Shown piece by piece: positions 9,391 through 17,652 of a stretch of 64,000 nt of DNA (its first letter is position 1; each line of letters begins with the position of its first letter). A program made the translations under genes and the position numbers. The notes beneath the pieces were generated by a model that worked only from the letters and a program-made list of their open reading frames with translations, did not search any database and was not told the DNA's origin. The stretch lies in contig JAGFJO010000111.1 in NCBI GenBank assembly GCA_024102635.1, forward strand, positions 1 to 64,000, given 5' to 3'. The DNA comes from Deltaproteobacteria bacterium (GTDB lineage: Bacteria > Bdellovibrionota_C > UBA2361 > JAGFJO01).

Positions 9391-10348
9391 AGGGCATTTC
9401 ATATCGGTAGTGCTGCCTATCTTCAACGAAGAAGATGCGATTCCTCAGCTATTGCAGCGGCTTCGCGATGTGTTGCAGAGACTTCCAGGTAAGTTCGAAA
9501 TCATTGCTGTGGACGACGGCAGTAGAGATGGCAGTCTAGAGTTGCTTCAGAAGGCAAAGGAAAATTTCTCTCAGCTTGCGATAGTTCAGCTGGCAAGAAA
9601 CTATGGTCAAACTGCAGCATTGGCCGCCGGTATCGATCATGCCCAGGGAGACATTGTGATTACAATGGACGCGGATCTGCAGCATGACCCGGGTGATATT
9701 GAGAGGTTCATAGAGGTGCTGGATGAAGGTTATGATGTGGTGAGCGGCTGGCGGGAGGTGCGGACGGATAGTTACGCATCGAGACGACTTCCATCACTTA
9801 TCGCTAATTTCTTTATGCGCTGGATGAGCGGTATTCCGATTAGAGACTTCGGATCGACCTTCAAGGGCTATAAGGCCCAGTTACTGAAGGAGATCGACTT
9901 ATTCGGGGAACTTCACCGGTTTATTCCGGTGCTCGCACACAGGTTAGGTGCGCGCATGAAGGAGATTCCGATCACGGTCCATCCACGTGAGAAGGGTAGC
10001 TCCAAGTACGGGCTCGGCCGGATTTTCGGAGTTTTCGAAGATCTGGTTTTTCTGGAGTTCTACTCGAACCACCTTACAAAGCCTATCCGCGGCTTTGGCC
10101 GTTTGTTTATTCTGTTTTTTGCTATTGGATTCTTTATATCCCTCTGCCTCATGGTGATTTGGTGCTTGGGAATAATCGACCGTGTGCTTGACCATGGAGC
10201 TATGCTGCTCTTCTCGGTGTTTCTAATGATAGTTGGGGTACAGTTTCTCGTTACCGGCATATTGGCCGAACTTTTAAGCCGCATTTACCTTCAGACCGGT
10301 AATCGAAAGATCTATTCGGTACGTGAAGTGCATAAAGCGGAGGCTTAA
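9383..10348 (+). CDS. GtrB/ArnC-like membrane GT2 glycosyltransferase
   Basis: This 321-residue protein has a GT-A domain (ISVVLPIFNEEDAI, VDDGSRDGS, ITMDADLQHDP) followed by two C-terminal membrane helices near residues 235-260 and 275-300. That is the layout of polyprenyl-phosphate glycosyltransferases such as GtrB, DPMS and ArnC, which make undecaprenyl-P-sugar at the cytoplasmic face for later transfer in the periplasm. It is the second enzyme of this kind in the cluster, so two different lipid-linked sugars may be made. It overlaps the TPR gene by 8 nt. Confidence 0.9.
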   Translation: MSKGHFISVVLPIFNEEDAIPQLLQRLRDVLQRLPGKFEIIAVDDGSRDGSLELLQKAKENFSQLAIVQLARNYGQTAALAAGIDHAQGDIVITMDADLQHDPGDIERFIEVLDEGYDVVSGWREVRTDSYASRRLPSLIANFFMRWMSGIPIRDFGSTFKGYKAQLLKEIDLFGELHRFIPVLAHRLGARMKEIPITVHPREKGSSKYGLGRIFGVFEDLVFLEFYSNHLTKPIRGFGRLFILFFAIGFFISLCLMVIWCLGIIDRVLDHGAMLLFSVFLMIVGVQFLVTGILAELLSRIYLQTGNRKIYSVREVHKAEA

Positions 10349-10359
10349 CCGGGCTAAGT

Positions 10360-12255
10360 ATGTGCGGAATTACGGGAATCATCAGCCAAGAGGGTGCCGC
10401 TCCCGATCAAGCACTTATCGGTCAAATGAGCGAGCTTCTTGCGCATCGCGGACCTGACGGCTCCGGTATCGAGCTTTACGGAAGCGTAGGTTTCGCACAT
10501 CGGCGGCTTAGTATTATCGATCTTGCTTGCGGTTCCCAACCGATGTGGTCCACTTGCGGGAACCTTCTGCTGACCTACAACGGCGAGATCTTCAATTATC
10601 TGGAATTAAGAAGCGAGCTTGAAGCCGGCGGCCAGCAGTTCCGTACTAAGAGCGATACCGAGGTAATCCTTAACGCATTCAGGTCTTGGGGAGAACGGTG
10701 CTTTACAAGGCTTAACGGGCAGTTTGCCTTCGCTCTATTTGATAAACAGAACGACGCAACCTATCTAGTCAGAGATCGCATGGGCGAAAAGCCCCTTTAT
10801 TATAGTAGGGAAGGGCGCGAATTAGTTTTTGCCTCCGAACTTAAGCCGCTTCTGCACTACAGGGAAAAGCGGGGTATCCCCTCTAAGCTCTGCCGGCCGG
10901 CGATGGCGGATTTTCTGGCACTCAACTACGTTCCTTTTGACCTCACCTTAGTGCAGGGGATCGAGAGCGTCACACCTGGTACGTTTATTCAGCTCACTAA
11001 AGAGGGAGTCAGCGTTAGGCGGTATTGGCAGCCCTCTACCAGCAATTTTAATGGAGATTCAGATGCGGCAATGCAGCAGTTCGAGGCGCTGCTCGGCGAC
11101 TCGGTGCGCCTTAGGCTGCGCAGCGATGTGCCTGTAGGACTGTTTCTCTCGGGCGGCATTGATTCAACCCTGATCGCTCATGCCGTAAAAAGCATCGGCT
11201 GCGAAATGACTGCTTTTTGCGCTCATTTTGAGGAGAGCAATTTTAGTGAATTGAAGAATGCCGAACTCGTCAGCCGCAAACTCGGGCTGAAGCTTCGTTC
11301 AATCAGAGTTTCGCAGCACGAGCATGAAACCTCCGATTTAATCGAGCGTCTCGTGTATCACGGGGATGAGCCGCTTGCTGATTCGTCGGCTCTGCCAGTG
11401 TACCTTTTGAGCCGAGAGGCCGCCCGTGAGGTAAAGGTGGCGCTATCCGGAGAGGGGGGAGATGAGCTGTTCGGGGGATATTTAACTTACCGCGCTACGG
11501 AGCTTGCCAAGCGCATACCGCGGGCCGTAAGAGCCTTAGGGCCCTGGCTTGCGCCGCTCGCGATGCGGCTGCCTGGAGGCAAAGGGAAAGTAGGATGCAG
11601 GGAGATGGTGACACGCTTCTTGCGCAACCTGGATCTGCCGCCGGGTGCGGCACATTTTGCCTGGAACGGAATGCTGCGCCGCCATCAGAAATTAAAATTG
11701 CTCACTCAGGAGGCGGCAAGCGGCTTGGACGAGCCTGAAAGCTTCATTTCATTGGCGAAAAATCTTGGGGTCGATTTTGATCGGCCGAAGGTCTCGCAGC
11801 TTTTGCTTGCCGATCAGAAAAATTATTTAGCGAACGACATATTGGCCAAGACCGACCGCATGAGCATGGCGCACGGCCTCGAACTGCGCCCGCCACTAAT
11901 GGATTATCGTCTTGTGGAGTTTTCGCGCAGCTTGCCGGAACATTTGCTGGCAGGCGTGAAGCGAAGCAAGGTTCTGCCTAAAATGCTGCTTAAATCCAAC
12001 CTGCCGTGGTACCCGCATAACGCGAAAAAGCAAGGTTTTAGCATCCCGGTGCACCTGTGGTTCCGAGGAAAGCTCAAAGATTTTGCCGACTCAATCTTTA
12101 CATCGGAATTCGCTGCCAATTGCGGAATTTATGAACGGGCGGAACTAAACCGGCTATGGCAAAGCCATCTGAAGGGACAAGCCGATATCGGCTTCGAGTT
12201 GTGGGGAATCATGATATCGATTTTGTGGCTGAGGCGCTTCAAGATCACGCTTTAG
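10360..12255 (+). CDS. asnB: Asparagine synthase (glutamine-hydrolysing), class B, glycan-cluster type
   Basis: This 631-residue amidotransferase has the N-terminal nucleophile glutaminase domain with Cys2 (MCGITGI), RGPDGSG and the NGEIFNY motif. The C-terminal synthetase domain has the PP-loop SGGIDST near 264-270, SGEGGDELFGGY and KTDRMSMAHGLELRPP. Such AsnB-like proteins are common in exopolysaccharide and O-antigen loci, where some amidate uronic acids or amino-acid substituents instead of making free asparagine; context makes that plausible here. It is last in the cluster and runs 11 bp into the convergent gene. Confidence 0.93.
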   Translation: MCGITGIISQEGAAPDQALIGQMSELLAHRGPDGSGIELYGSVGFAHRRLSIIDLACGSQPMWSTCGNLLLTYNGEIFNYLELRSELEAGGQQFRTKSDTEVILNAFRSWGERCFTRLNGQFAFALFDKQNDATYLVRDRMGEKPLYYSREGRELVFASELKPLLHYREKRGIPSKLCRPAMADFLALNYVPFDLTLVQGIESVTPGTFIQLTKEGVSVRRYWQPSTSNFNGDSDAAMQQFEALLGDSVRLRLRSDVPVGLFLSGGIDSTLIAHAVKSIGCEMTAFCAHFEESNFSELKNAELVSRKLGLKLRSIRVSQHEHETSDLIERLVYHGDEPLADSSALPVYLLSREAAREVKVALSGEGGDELFGGYLTYRATELAKRIPRAVRALGPWLAPLAMRLPGGKGKVGCREMVTRFLRNLDLPPGAAHFAWNGMLRRHQKLKLLTQEAASGLDEPESFISLAKNLGVDFDRPKVSQLLLADQKNYLANDILAKTDRMSMAHGLELRPPLMDYRLVEFSRSLPEHLLAGVKRSKVLPKMLLKSNLPWYPHNAKKQGFSIPVHLWFRGKLKDFADSIFTSEFAANCGIYERAELNRLWQSHLKGQADIGFELWGIMISILWLRRFKITL

Positions 12256-12814
12256 GGAGACGTTGCGGGGTTAATTGCGCCGGATAGCAATCTCCGTTCT
12301 TGGCTATCATACTCTCTTCGTAATCGGCGGTGAAACGGCCATACCAATAGCGCCGGAATGATTCTAGAATCTGGAAACCCTGATCGGGGCGGCTAAGGGC
12401 TCCACTAGTGAGAGCCTGTAGCAATATAGAAGTTAAAACAAAATTCAAATGACCTGCTCGCTGAGTTTCATCGTGCAGCGGTAACAACTCTGTAATCTCG
12501 CCGCACAAGGCCTGCGCTTCTGCGCGTAGCGTAGGTGGAGTTTTATCAAGCGCATCAATGCAGCGGCTCTCGGCGACTAATCCATCATCGGAGCATCTTG
12601 TGCGGCGAAGCCATTCGGTCGCTGCGCACGAAAGCACTCCGATAAATTCATTCTGCTTGTAGTAGCGGGTTTCAACGGAACCGTAGACACGCTCTGCTAA
12701 GCAGCTGAGAAGCGTCATGAAAAAACCTTCAAAGAGGCTGCTGCCGCCAACCGACGCGCAGCGGGTTATGATTTCGGCATATGGTTTACGATGATCGGAG
12801 GAGATGTACGGCAC
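12245..12814 (-). CDS. Protein with two DUF6899-like repeats, function unknown
   Basis: The 189-residue protein starts with GTG (frame MPYISSDHRKPY). The MPYI start, an YKQNEFIGVLSCAATEWLRR segment (about 53-72), AGHLNFVLTSILLQAL (about 122-137), a second ESFRRYWYGRF segment and the ending YEESMIAKNGDCY all recall the DUF6899 family, small proteins frequent in phages and Candidate Phyla genomes. In that family one GELNY...NEVVGVLECAKLEFYRR...YEDxKxxENGD unit is usual. Here the elements appear twice, in two helical halves, which suggests a tandem duplication in which the first half decayed. Assignment is by motif memory only. It starts 15 nt after dnaB on the same strand. Confidence 0.55.
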   Translation of the reverse strand: MPYISSDHRKPYAEIITRCASVGGSSLFEGFFMTLLSCLAERVYGSVETRYYKQNEFIGVLSCAATEWLRRTRCSDDGLVAESRCIDALDKTPPTLRAEAQALCGEITELLPLHDETQRAGHLNFVLTSILLQALTSGALSRPDQGFQILESFRRYWYGRFTADYEESMIAKNGDCYPAQLTPQRLPKA

Positions 12815-12829
12815 TCGGATATACCTCTC

Positions 12830-14284
12830 TTAGAAAGGCTCAATCTCTATGTCGGAGATTAGCCCCGCATCTATCTGAAAATCTGATTGCTCCGAACTCT
12901 CCATGACCTGCTCCTCCAGCGTGTCGAACCTGGTAAATTCCGGAGAGAATGCAAGCCGCACTACTCCGGTAGGGCCCGTTCTTTGCTTGGCGATTATTAG
13001 CTCCGCGACACCTTTATCGATTGTCTCCGGATTATAAACTTCGTCACGATATATGAACATTATAATGTCGGCGTCCTGTTCAATGGCTCCCGACTCGCGC
13101 AGGTCGGACATTAAGGGACGCTTATCAGTGCGCGATTCAACAGAGCGGTTGAGCTGGGATAGTGCGATTACCGGCACGTTTAACTCCTTGGCGACAGCTT
13201 TCAGAGTGCGTGAGATGTCTGCAATCTCTTGTTCACGGCTATGACTGTACGCCGGGCTTCTCATAAGCTGCAAGTAGTCGACGATAATAAGGGAAAGGGG
13301 GTGCTCTCGATGCAAGCGGCGGCATTTTGCCCGCATCTCTGTTACTGCCAGTGACGGAGTATCGTCAATGAAGATCTTAGCTTCCGCAATGTGGCTTGCA
13401 GCGTCCACTAGCCGAGGGAAATCTCTTTCTGCAAGATGACCGGTTCTAACTTTGGAATTATTAACCCGCGCCTCAGAGCACAACATGCGCAGAACCAACT
13501 GCTCCTTGGACATTTCAAGCGAAAAAACGGCGACATTGTGCTTCTTGTGTATGCCTACCCACTGCGCCATGCTCAGAGCAAGGGCGGTTTTCCCCATTGC
13601 GGGCCTTGCGGCAATTATAATGAGATCTGAGGGCTGAAAACCGGCGGTCATGTGGTCGAGCTTGGCAAAGCCCGTGGGAGTGCCGGTTACCAGCTCCTTC
13701 TTATCGTAGAGCTGTTCTACCAGCCTAATCGAGTCCTGCACCAGATCCCCGACTTTATGAAATGATGAACGGATGCGGCGATCCGAAACGGCCAAAATGC
13801 GCTGCTCAGTGGCATCCAGAAAGTTTTCAACTCCCTCGTCCAGGCTGAATGCTTGGCCGATGATCTCGGAAGCTTCGTGAATCACTCTACGCCTCAGCCC
13901 CATCTCTTTTACGAGCTTAGCGTAGTAGGCGATATTCGCAGCGCTAGGAACTAGAGATGCAAGGCGCGCCAGATTTTCAATTCCGCCGGACTGTTCGAGC
14001 AGTCCCATCGAGCGCAACTGTTGACTTACACTGACAACGTCGATCGGTTCGCGGTGGTCACTGAGCGCCGTCATCGCGCTGAATATTGCCTTATTCGCCG
14101 CGCCATAAAAATCGGCGGCGCTTACAATCTCCAGGGCGTTGTTTATCGCTTCATTGTCGAGGAGAATCCCGCCCAGGACGGACTCTTCGGCCTCCCTAGA
14201 GTGGGGAGGGATTCTGGCGGATGCCAGGGCTCCGCCGCCGCTATTTTCGAAATGCTCGTTGTTAATGCGCCGTTTAGTCGACAT
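12830..14284 (-). CDS. dnaB: Replicative DNA helicase DnaB
   Basis: The 484-residue hexameric 5'-3' helicase of the replication fork. The N-terminal all-helical domain begins PPHSREAEESVLGG near residue 24. The RecA-like domain has Walker A ARPAMGKT near 225-232, Walker B LIIVDYLQLM, and the LSQLNRSVESR and RESGAIEQDADIIMFIYRDE motifs. There is no intein. The C-terminal tail is acidic and longer than the core needs. It is the third gene of a minus-strand run (YkuD lipoprotein, NYN, dnaB, DUF6899-like) with 14-15 nt gaps on both sides. The usual rplI-dnaB neighbourhood is absent. Confidence 0.97.
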   Translation of the reverse strand: MSTKRRINNEHFENSGGGALASARIPPHSREAEESVLGGILLDNEAINNALEIVSAADFYGAANKAIFSAMTALSDHREPIDVVSVSQQLRSMGLLEQSGGIENLARLASLVPSAANIAYYAKLVKEMGLRRRVIHEASEIIGQAFSLDEGVENFLDATEQRILAVSDRRIRSSFHKVGDLVQDSIRLVEQLYDKKELVTGTPTGFAKLDHMTAGFQPSDLIIIAARPAMGKTALALSMAQWVGIHKKHNVAVFSLEMSKEQLVLRMLCSEARVNNSKVRTGHLAERDFPRLVDAASHIAEAKIFIDDTPSLAVTEMRAKCRRLHREHPLSLIIVDYLQLMRSPAYSHSREQEIADISRTLKAVAKELNVPVIALSQLNRSVESRTDKRPLMSDLRESGAIEQDADIIMFIYRDEVYNPETIDKGVAELIIAKQRTGPTGVVRLAFSPEFTRFDTLEEQVMESSEQSDFQIDAGLISDIEIEPF

Positions 14285-14298
14285 TCACAGCACCGCCG

Positions 14299-15057
14299 TT
14301 AATCACGCCAAATAGTCTCAGAATCAGACAGATCTATCCATTTCGCAGCAGACTTCATCAGGTCGTGTGTTGCGAATTGCCCAAAATCGGCGGTGGTAGT
14401 ATCAATGCCGATCGTCTTTATAAGAGAGATTGCATAGGTGATCTCACGGCTGGGGCATACGATGGTAACCATGCGGTGCTCCGGCTCTCCAGCTCCCGAC
14501 GACAATGGCTTGACCACCACACTCTGTTTTTGAATGCTCTGTGTCTGGGCAGTTTTTGGATCTTCTTCCGGTTCTGTATGGGAGCCTCGAGGCAGCTGTC
14601 TGACGAGGGGATTTAGTCTTTGTATATGAGAACCGCGAGCCGGAGTAGTCGATGCCGGTTCCGCTGCACGGTATTCGCTCAATTCCGAGAACTGCTCCAC
14701 GCCCAAGGCGAATGCGGTTATATCAGCCGCCATCTCTACATCAATGCTCACCTGCCGGTTTACTCCTTTTGGCGGCAGACGTTTGACCACTACGGTCAGT
14801 CCCGCCCGGCTAACGGCATCGAGAAAGGCTCTCTGCCTCGAATCATCTTCATAAGGTATCAGTGTGTAGTAACGTGCCACGGTAGGAAACACTCCTGACA
14901 CCACTCCTCTAACCAACGCGCTCATGTCTACCTTGCGGTTGACTCGGCGGCTGGCTCGGTCCAATCCGGTACCATCTATGAAGAGACCGAGTTTTTTCTT
15001 CTCGCGGCGCCGAACGATGCCGCTGCCCAGCTCCTCGTACTTACTACCACTACCCAT
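14299..15057 (-). CDS. NYN-domain (PIN-like) protein, putative ribonuclease
   Basis: This 252-residue protein has a NYN/LabA-like fold: β-strand KLGLFIDGTGL near residue 22 supplies the first catalytic Asp, and a split second acidic patch is seen in SIDVEMAADITAFALG near 103-118. Between these, VARYYTLIPYEDD fits the usual strand order. A linker rich in Pro, Gln and Arg follows, and a second strand-containing piece (VTIVCPSREITYAISLIKTI) comes near the C-terminus. Family members act on RNA, with catalysis by clustered Asp residues and Mg2+. It ends 14 nt before dnaB, so co-transcription is likely. Confidence 0.75.
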   Translation of the reverse strand: MGSGSKYEELGSGIVRRREKKKLGLFIDGTGLDRASRRVNRKVDMSALVRGVVSGVFPTVARYYTLIPYEDDSRQRAFLDAVSRAGLTVVVKRLPPKGVNRQVSIDVEMAADITAFALGVEQFSELSEYRAAEPASTTPARGSHIQRLNPLVRQLPRGSHTEPEEDPKTAQTQSIQKQSVVVKPLSSGAGEPEHRMVTIVCPSREITYAISLIKTIGIDTTTADFGQFATHDLMKSAAKWIDLSDSETIWRD

Positions 15058-15150
15058 ATTTGCTCTTTTATTGTGCGATGCCGCAAGCTAACAGATGTCA
15101 GTTGAAAAGGAAAGAAAGAGTTGCCGTTGAAAGTCAACTGCAGGGTGTGG

Positions 15151-15768
15151 CTACTTAACCTCGATCACCGAACCGACTTGCAACTGATTGTAGATTTTAG
15201 CCATCTCAGGCTCCGGTATTCGGATTCCTCCGACCTCCTCAGACCAAACCGGGCCACAATGTATCGGTGTGTCTTTGTTGATGAAGATAGCGTATTCGCC
15301 AAGCGCCCCCCTGCGAAACCTTGCGCGATCACCCTGTGGGGGGACGGGAAGGCTTCGTTGCTCAAAATATCGGTCAGTCGCGTACCATAGGGGGCTTCGC
15401 TGCATGTGCAGCACTTGGTAACTTCCCGGACTCAAACCTTCTCCGCCTTCGAGCTTAGAGCTGGTTATGACGCGGCTTCCTTCCATTAAGGTGAGCTCGG
15501 AAGAGCTTAGGTTAATCGAAAGCCAGATACCGCTGGGGCTTCCAATTATTGGAATAAAGCCCAGCATGTTAAGGGAGCGGGGAGAGGAGACCTCGGGTAC
15601 CGGCCTAGACAACACTATTTGTCCGCTTGGGAGCCATTTTTTATCGGGTTCGGTAACAGCAGGATGCGAGCGACCGCACCCAGCCATGCCGAGCATAAGA
15701 ACAAGAAGAGCAGCACAGAGTCCGCGGCACAAGCCATCACAAGGCAATTTCATAAGTCCGATCTTCAT
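15151..15768 (-). CDS. Lipoprotein with degenerate YkuD (L,D-transpeptidase-like) domain
   Basis: The 205-residue protein has a signal peptide with lipobox LGMAGC (Cys about 31) and a C-terminal YkuD-like domain. The strand GIWLSINLSSSELTLMEG, the segment SPGSYQVLHMQ, IHCGP (His170) and IRIPEPEMAKIYNQL with GSVIEVK all line up with L,D-transpeptidases. The catalytic SHGCxR motif reads EEVGGIR, so both the His and the nucleophile Cys (Gly181) are lost. A Cys at 171 sits next to the first conserved His. It is therefore probably not an active transpeptidase and may bind peptidoglycan or serve as a scaffold. It heads the run leading to dnaB. Confidence 0.72.
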   Translation of the reverse strand: MKIGLMKLPCDGLCRGLCAALLVLMLGMAGCGRSHPAVTEPDKKWLPSGQIVLSRPVPEVSSPRSLNMLGFIPIIGSPSGIWLSINLSSSELTLMEGSRVITSSKLEGGEGLSPGSYQVLHMQRSPLWYATDRYFEQRSLPVPPQGDRARFRRGALGEYAIFINKDTPIHCGPVWSEEVGGIRIPEPEMAKIYNQLQVGSVIEVK

Positions 15769-16010
15769 AACCTTCTCCTATTTCTAGCAACACCAGCTGA
15801 AACAGAAAAACAAAATACAAAACAACCGGCTACTGCGGTGATCACTTCTTCAAGAGAATAACTGGGTTATGTCGTGATTGGCAACTGGTCATTTTTTAAC
15901 TTAATTACGGTGGCTTATATGGTTTAGGTTCAGCATCATGGCACAGCGTGCCGACATGAACTAATACGGTACAGAATGGGCAGTTTTAACTTTTGTAAAA
16001 ATGTTATAGG

Positions 16011-16949
16011 ATGGCCTCGATTTTTTGCGAGTTGACTGTGCAGGACCAGATAAACACCGACGATATGCCTACACAGGTAGCCTCCGGCAGTACCCTTCGC
16101 AGTGCAGTTTATGTAGCTTCAAACGGTGGTGTTGAAAGCAGGGGTGATTTCAGTGGGGGTCCCGCGAGGACGGTCGCACTTCTAACGATCTTCATTCTTT
16201 GTAGTCTCCCAGCTTGTACCCTCATACCCGCTGTGATTGTTCCATCCAGCGAGGATGACTCGTCTTTAGAATTCAAAGCGGGTGATGCGAAGCCTGTTGT
16301 AGAGAACGGTCTTGAAAGCGAACTTGCTGCCGACGAAGCCGGTGCGCGCTATTTCATTCCACTTAGGCAGGAGTCCACCCTGCCGAAACCGCACCGTAAG
16401 ATGACTGCGGAGGTTAGGAACGAGATTAACATTTATCTGAAGGGTAGCAGGCGCTTTATCCGCGAGTCACTTGAGCGCCGGGCTCAACATGAGGACTCCC
16501 TCGGCGGCATTCTGGAGTCAGAAGGAATTCCCAAGGACCTTTTAAATCTTGCGATAATTGAGAGCGGTTTTAGTAACGATGTGAAGAGTCCGGCCGGTGC
16601 AGCCGGAATTTGGCAGTTCATGAAGTCCACCGCCCGAATGTATGGATTGAAGATATCGCTTATTATGGACCAGCGGCGTCACGTCAAACTATCAACCTTG
16701 GCTGCTGCACGGCATCTTAAGGACCTTTACGCTAAATACAGCGACTGGGATCTGGCGCTTGCCGCCTACAATGCCGGCAGCGGGAAAGTAGACTCTGCCA
16801 TTCGCCGCTTCAAGCAAAGAGACTTTTGGAAGCTCGCGCGCAGTGGAGCTTTCAAAACTGAAACGGTACGGCACGTTGCTAAATTTTATGCTGTAACTCA
16901 CATAGCAGACAACGCAGCAGCTTACGGCATCTCTTATCGAGGAACCTAG
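16011..16949 (+). CDS. Lytic transglycosylase, SLT domain (MltD-type)
   Basis: A 312-residue envelope enzyme that cleaves peptidoglycan glycan strands to 1,6-anhydro products. A hydrophobic stretch TVALLTIFILCSLPAC near residues 54-69 ends in a lipobox-like SLPAC, so it may be a lipoprotein with an unusually long n-region. Another ATG at 16065 removes 18 residues, and no good SD decides. The SLT domain covers about 160-300: IIESGFSNDVKS with the catalytic Glu, GAAGIWQFM, and LALAAYNAGSGKV. No LysM repeats follow, unlike full-length MltD. ispF starts 40 nt downstream. Confidence 0.87.
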   Translation: MASIFCELTVQDQINTDDMPTQVASGSTLRSAVYVASNGGVESRGDFSGGPARTVALLTIFILCSLPACTLIPAVIVPSSEDDSSLEFKAGDAKPVVENGLESELAADEAGARYFIPLRQESTLPKPHRKMTAEVRNEINIYLKGSRRFIRESLERRAQHEDSLGGILESEGIPKDLLNLAIIESGFSNDVKSPAGAAGIWQFMKSTARMYGLKISLIMDQRRHVKLSTLAAARHLKDLYAKYSDWDLALAAYNAGSGKVDSAIRRFKQRDFWKLARSGAFKTETVRHVAKFYAVTHIADNAAAYGISYRGT

Positions 16950-16989
16950 CTTAAGCCGTGATTTCTGGCCGCTATAGGGAGTCTTAAAA

Positions 16990-17466
16990 GTGGAATTTAG
17001 GGTCGGTCATGGAATCGACATTCACCGGCTGGTCGAGGGGCGCAAATTAATTCTAGGCGGAATCGAAGTGCCGCATGAAAGGGGGCTGCTCGGGCATTCC
17101 GATGCGGATGTGCTGACGCATGCAATCATCGACGCAATACTTGGAGCTGCCGGGCAAGGTGACATCGGAACCTTCTTCCCTGATAGCGATGCAAAATGGA
17201 AGGATGCCGACAGCATGCAGTTACTGTCGCTTGCATACAGCCGGGTACGGGGTCTGGGCTGGCGAGTAGTAAATATCGATTGCAATATCTTAGCCGAGGC
17301 TCCAAAGCTATCACCTCATATCTCCTCTATGAAACAGCGCATCGCTTCGGCGTTAGATCTTCACTGTGAGGCTGTCGGCATCAAGGCCGGAACTGCCGAA
17401 GGTCTGGGGCCAATCGGCAGAAGCGAGGGCATGGCGGCCCACGCGACGGTACTGCTCGGACGTTAG
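16990..17466 (+). CDS. ispF: 2-C-methyl-D-erythritol 2,4-cyclodiphosphate synthase
   Basis: The 158-residue enzyme of the non-mevalonate isoprenoid pathway. Metal ligands sit in GIDIHRL (Asp and His near residues 9-11) and later HSDADVLTHAIIDAILGAA; GDIGTFFPDSD, NIDCNILAEAPKL and KAGTAEGLGPIGR are all family motifs. Start is GTG at 16990 with GGGAG about 8 nt upstream. IspD is not adjacent, although the two are often fused or neighbours. It feeds the polyprenyl synthase at 47299-48345. Confidence 0.96.
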   Translation: MEFRVGHGIDIHRLVEGRKLILGGIEVPHERGLLGHSDADVLTHAIIDAILGAAGQGDIGTFFPDSDAKWKDADSMQLLSLAYSRVRGLGWRVVNIDCNILAEAPKLSPHISSMKQRIASALDLHCEAVGIKAGTAEGLGPIGRSEGMAAHATVLLGR

Positions 17467-17493
17467 ATGGGCCGCGAGTCTAGACAGCAAAAA

Positions 17494-17523
17494 GGCTGCT
17501 GCTAAGTATTTTTCTTAGTAGCC
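17494..17523 (+). terminator. Hairpin after ispF, possible terminator
   Basis: GGCT-(GCTG)-CTAAG pairs with CTTAG-T-AGCC around a TATTTTT loop. It lies 27 nt after the ispF stop. No U-tract follows the stem, so termination, if any, may be Rho-dependent. Confidence 0.3.
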
Positions 17524-17652
17524 GGACCCTCAAAAACATTAAATATGGCTCGAAATCGGCAATATAGCCCGGTGGGATTATGCACCTTACAGTGATTCAG
17601 GCGGCATAACTCTTTGTAGGTTCGCCCTAGGGGTTCAAATGGAGGTATTGCC

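Noticed and set aside
17524-17652. Possible riboswitch before the 514-residue secreted protein
   Set aside because: I compared it by eye with c-di-GMP-I and other common classes and found no conserved core.
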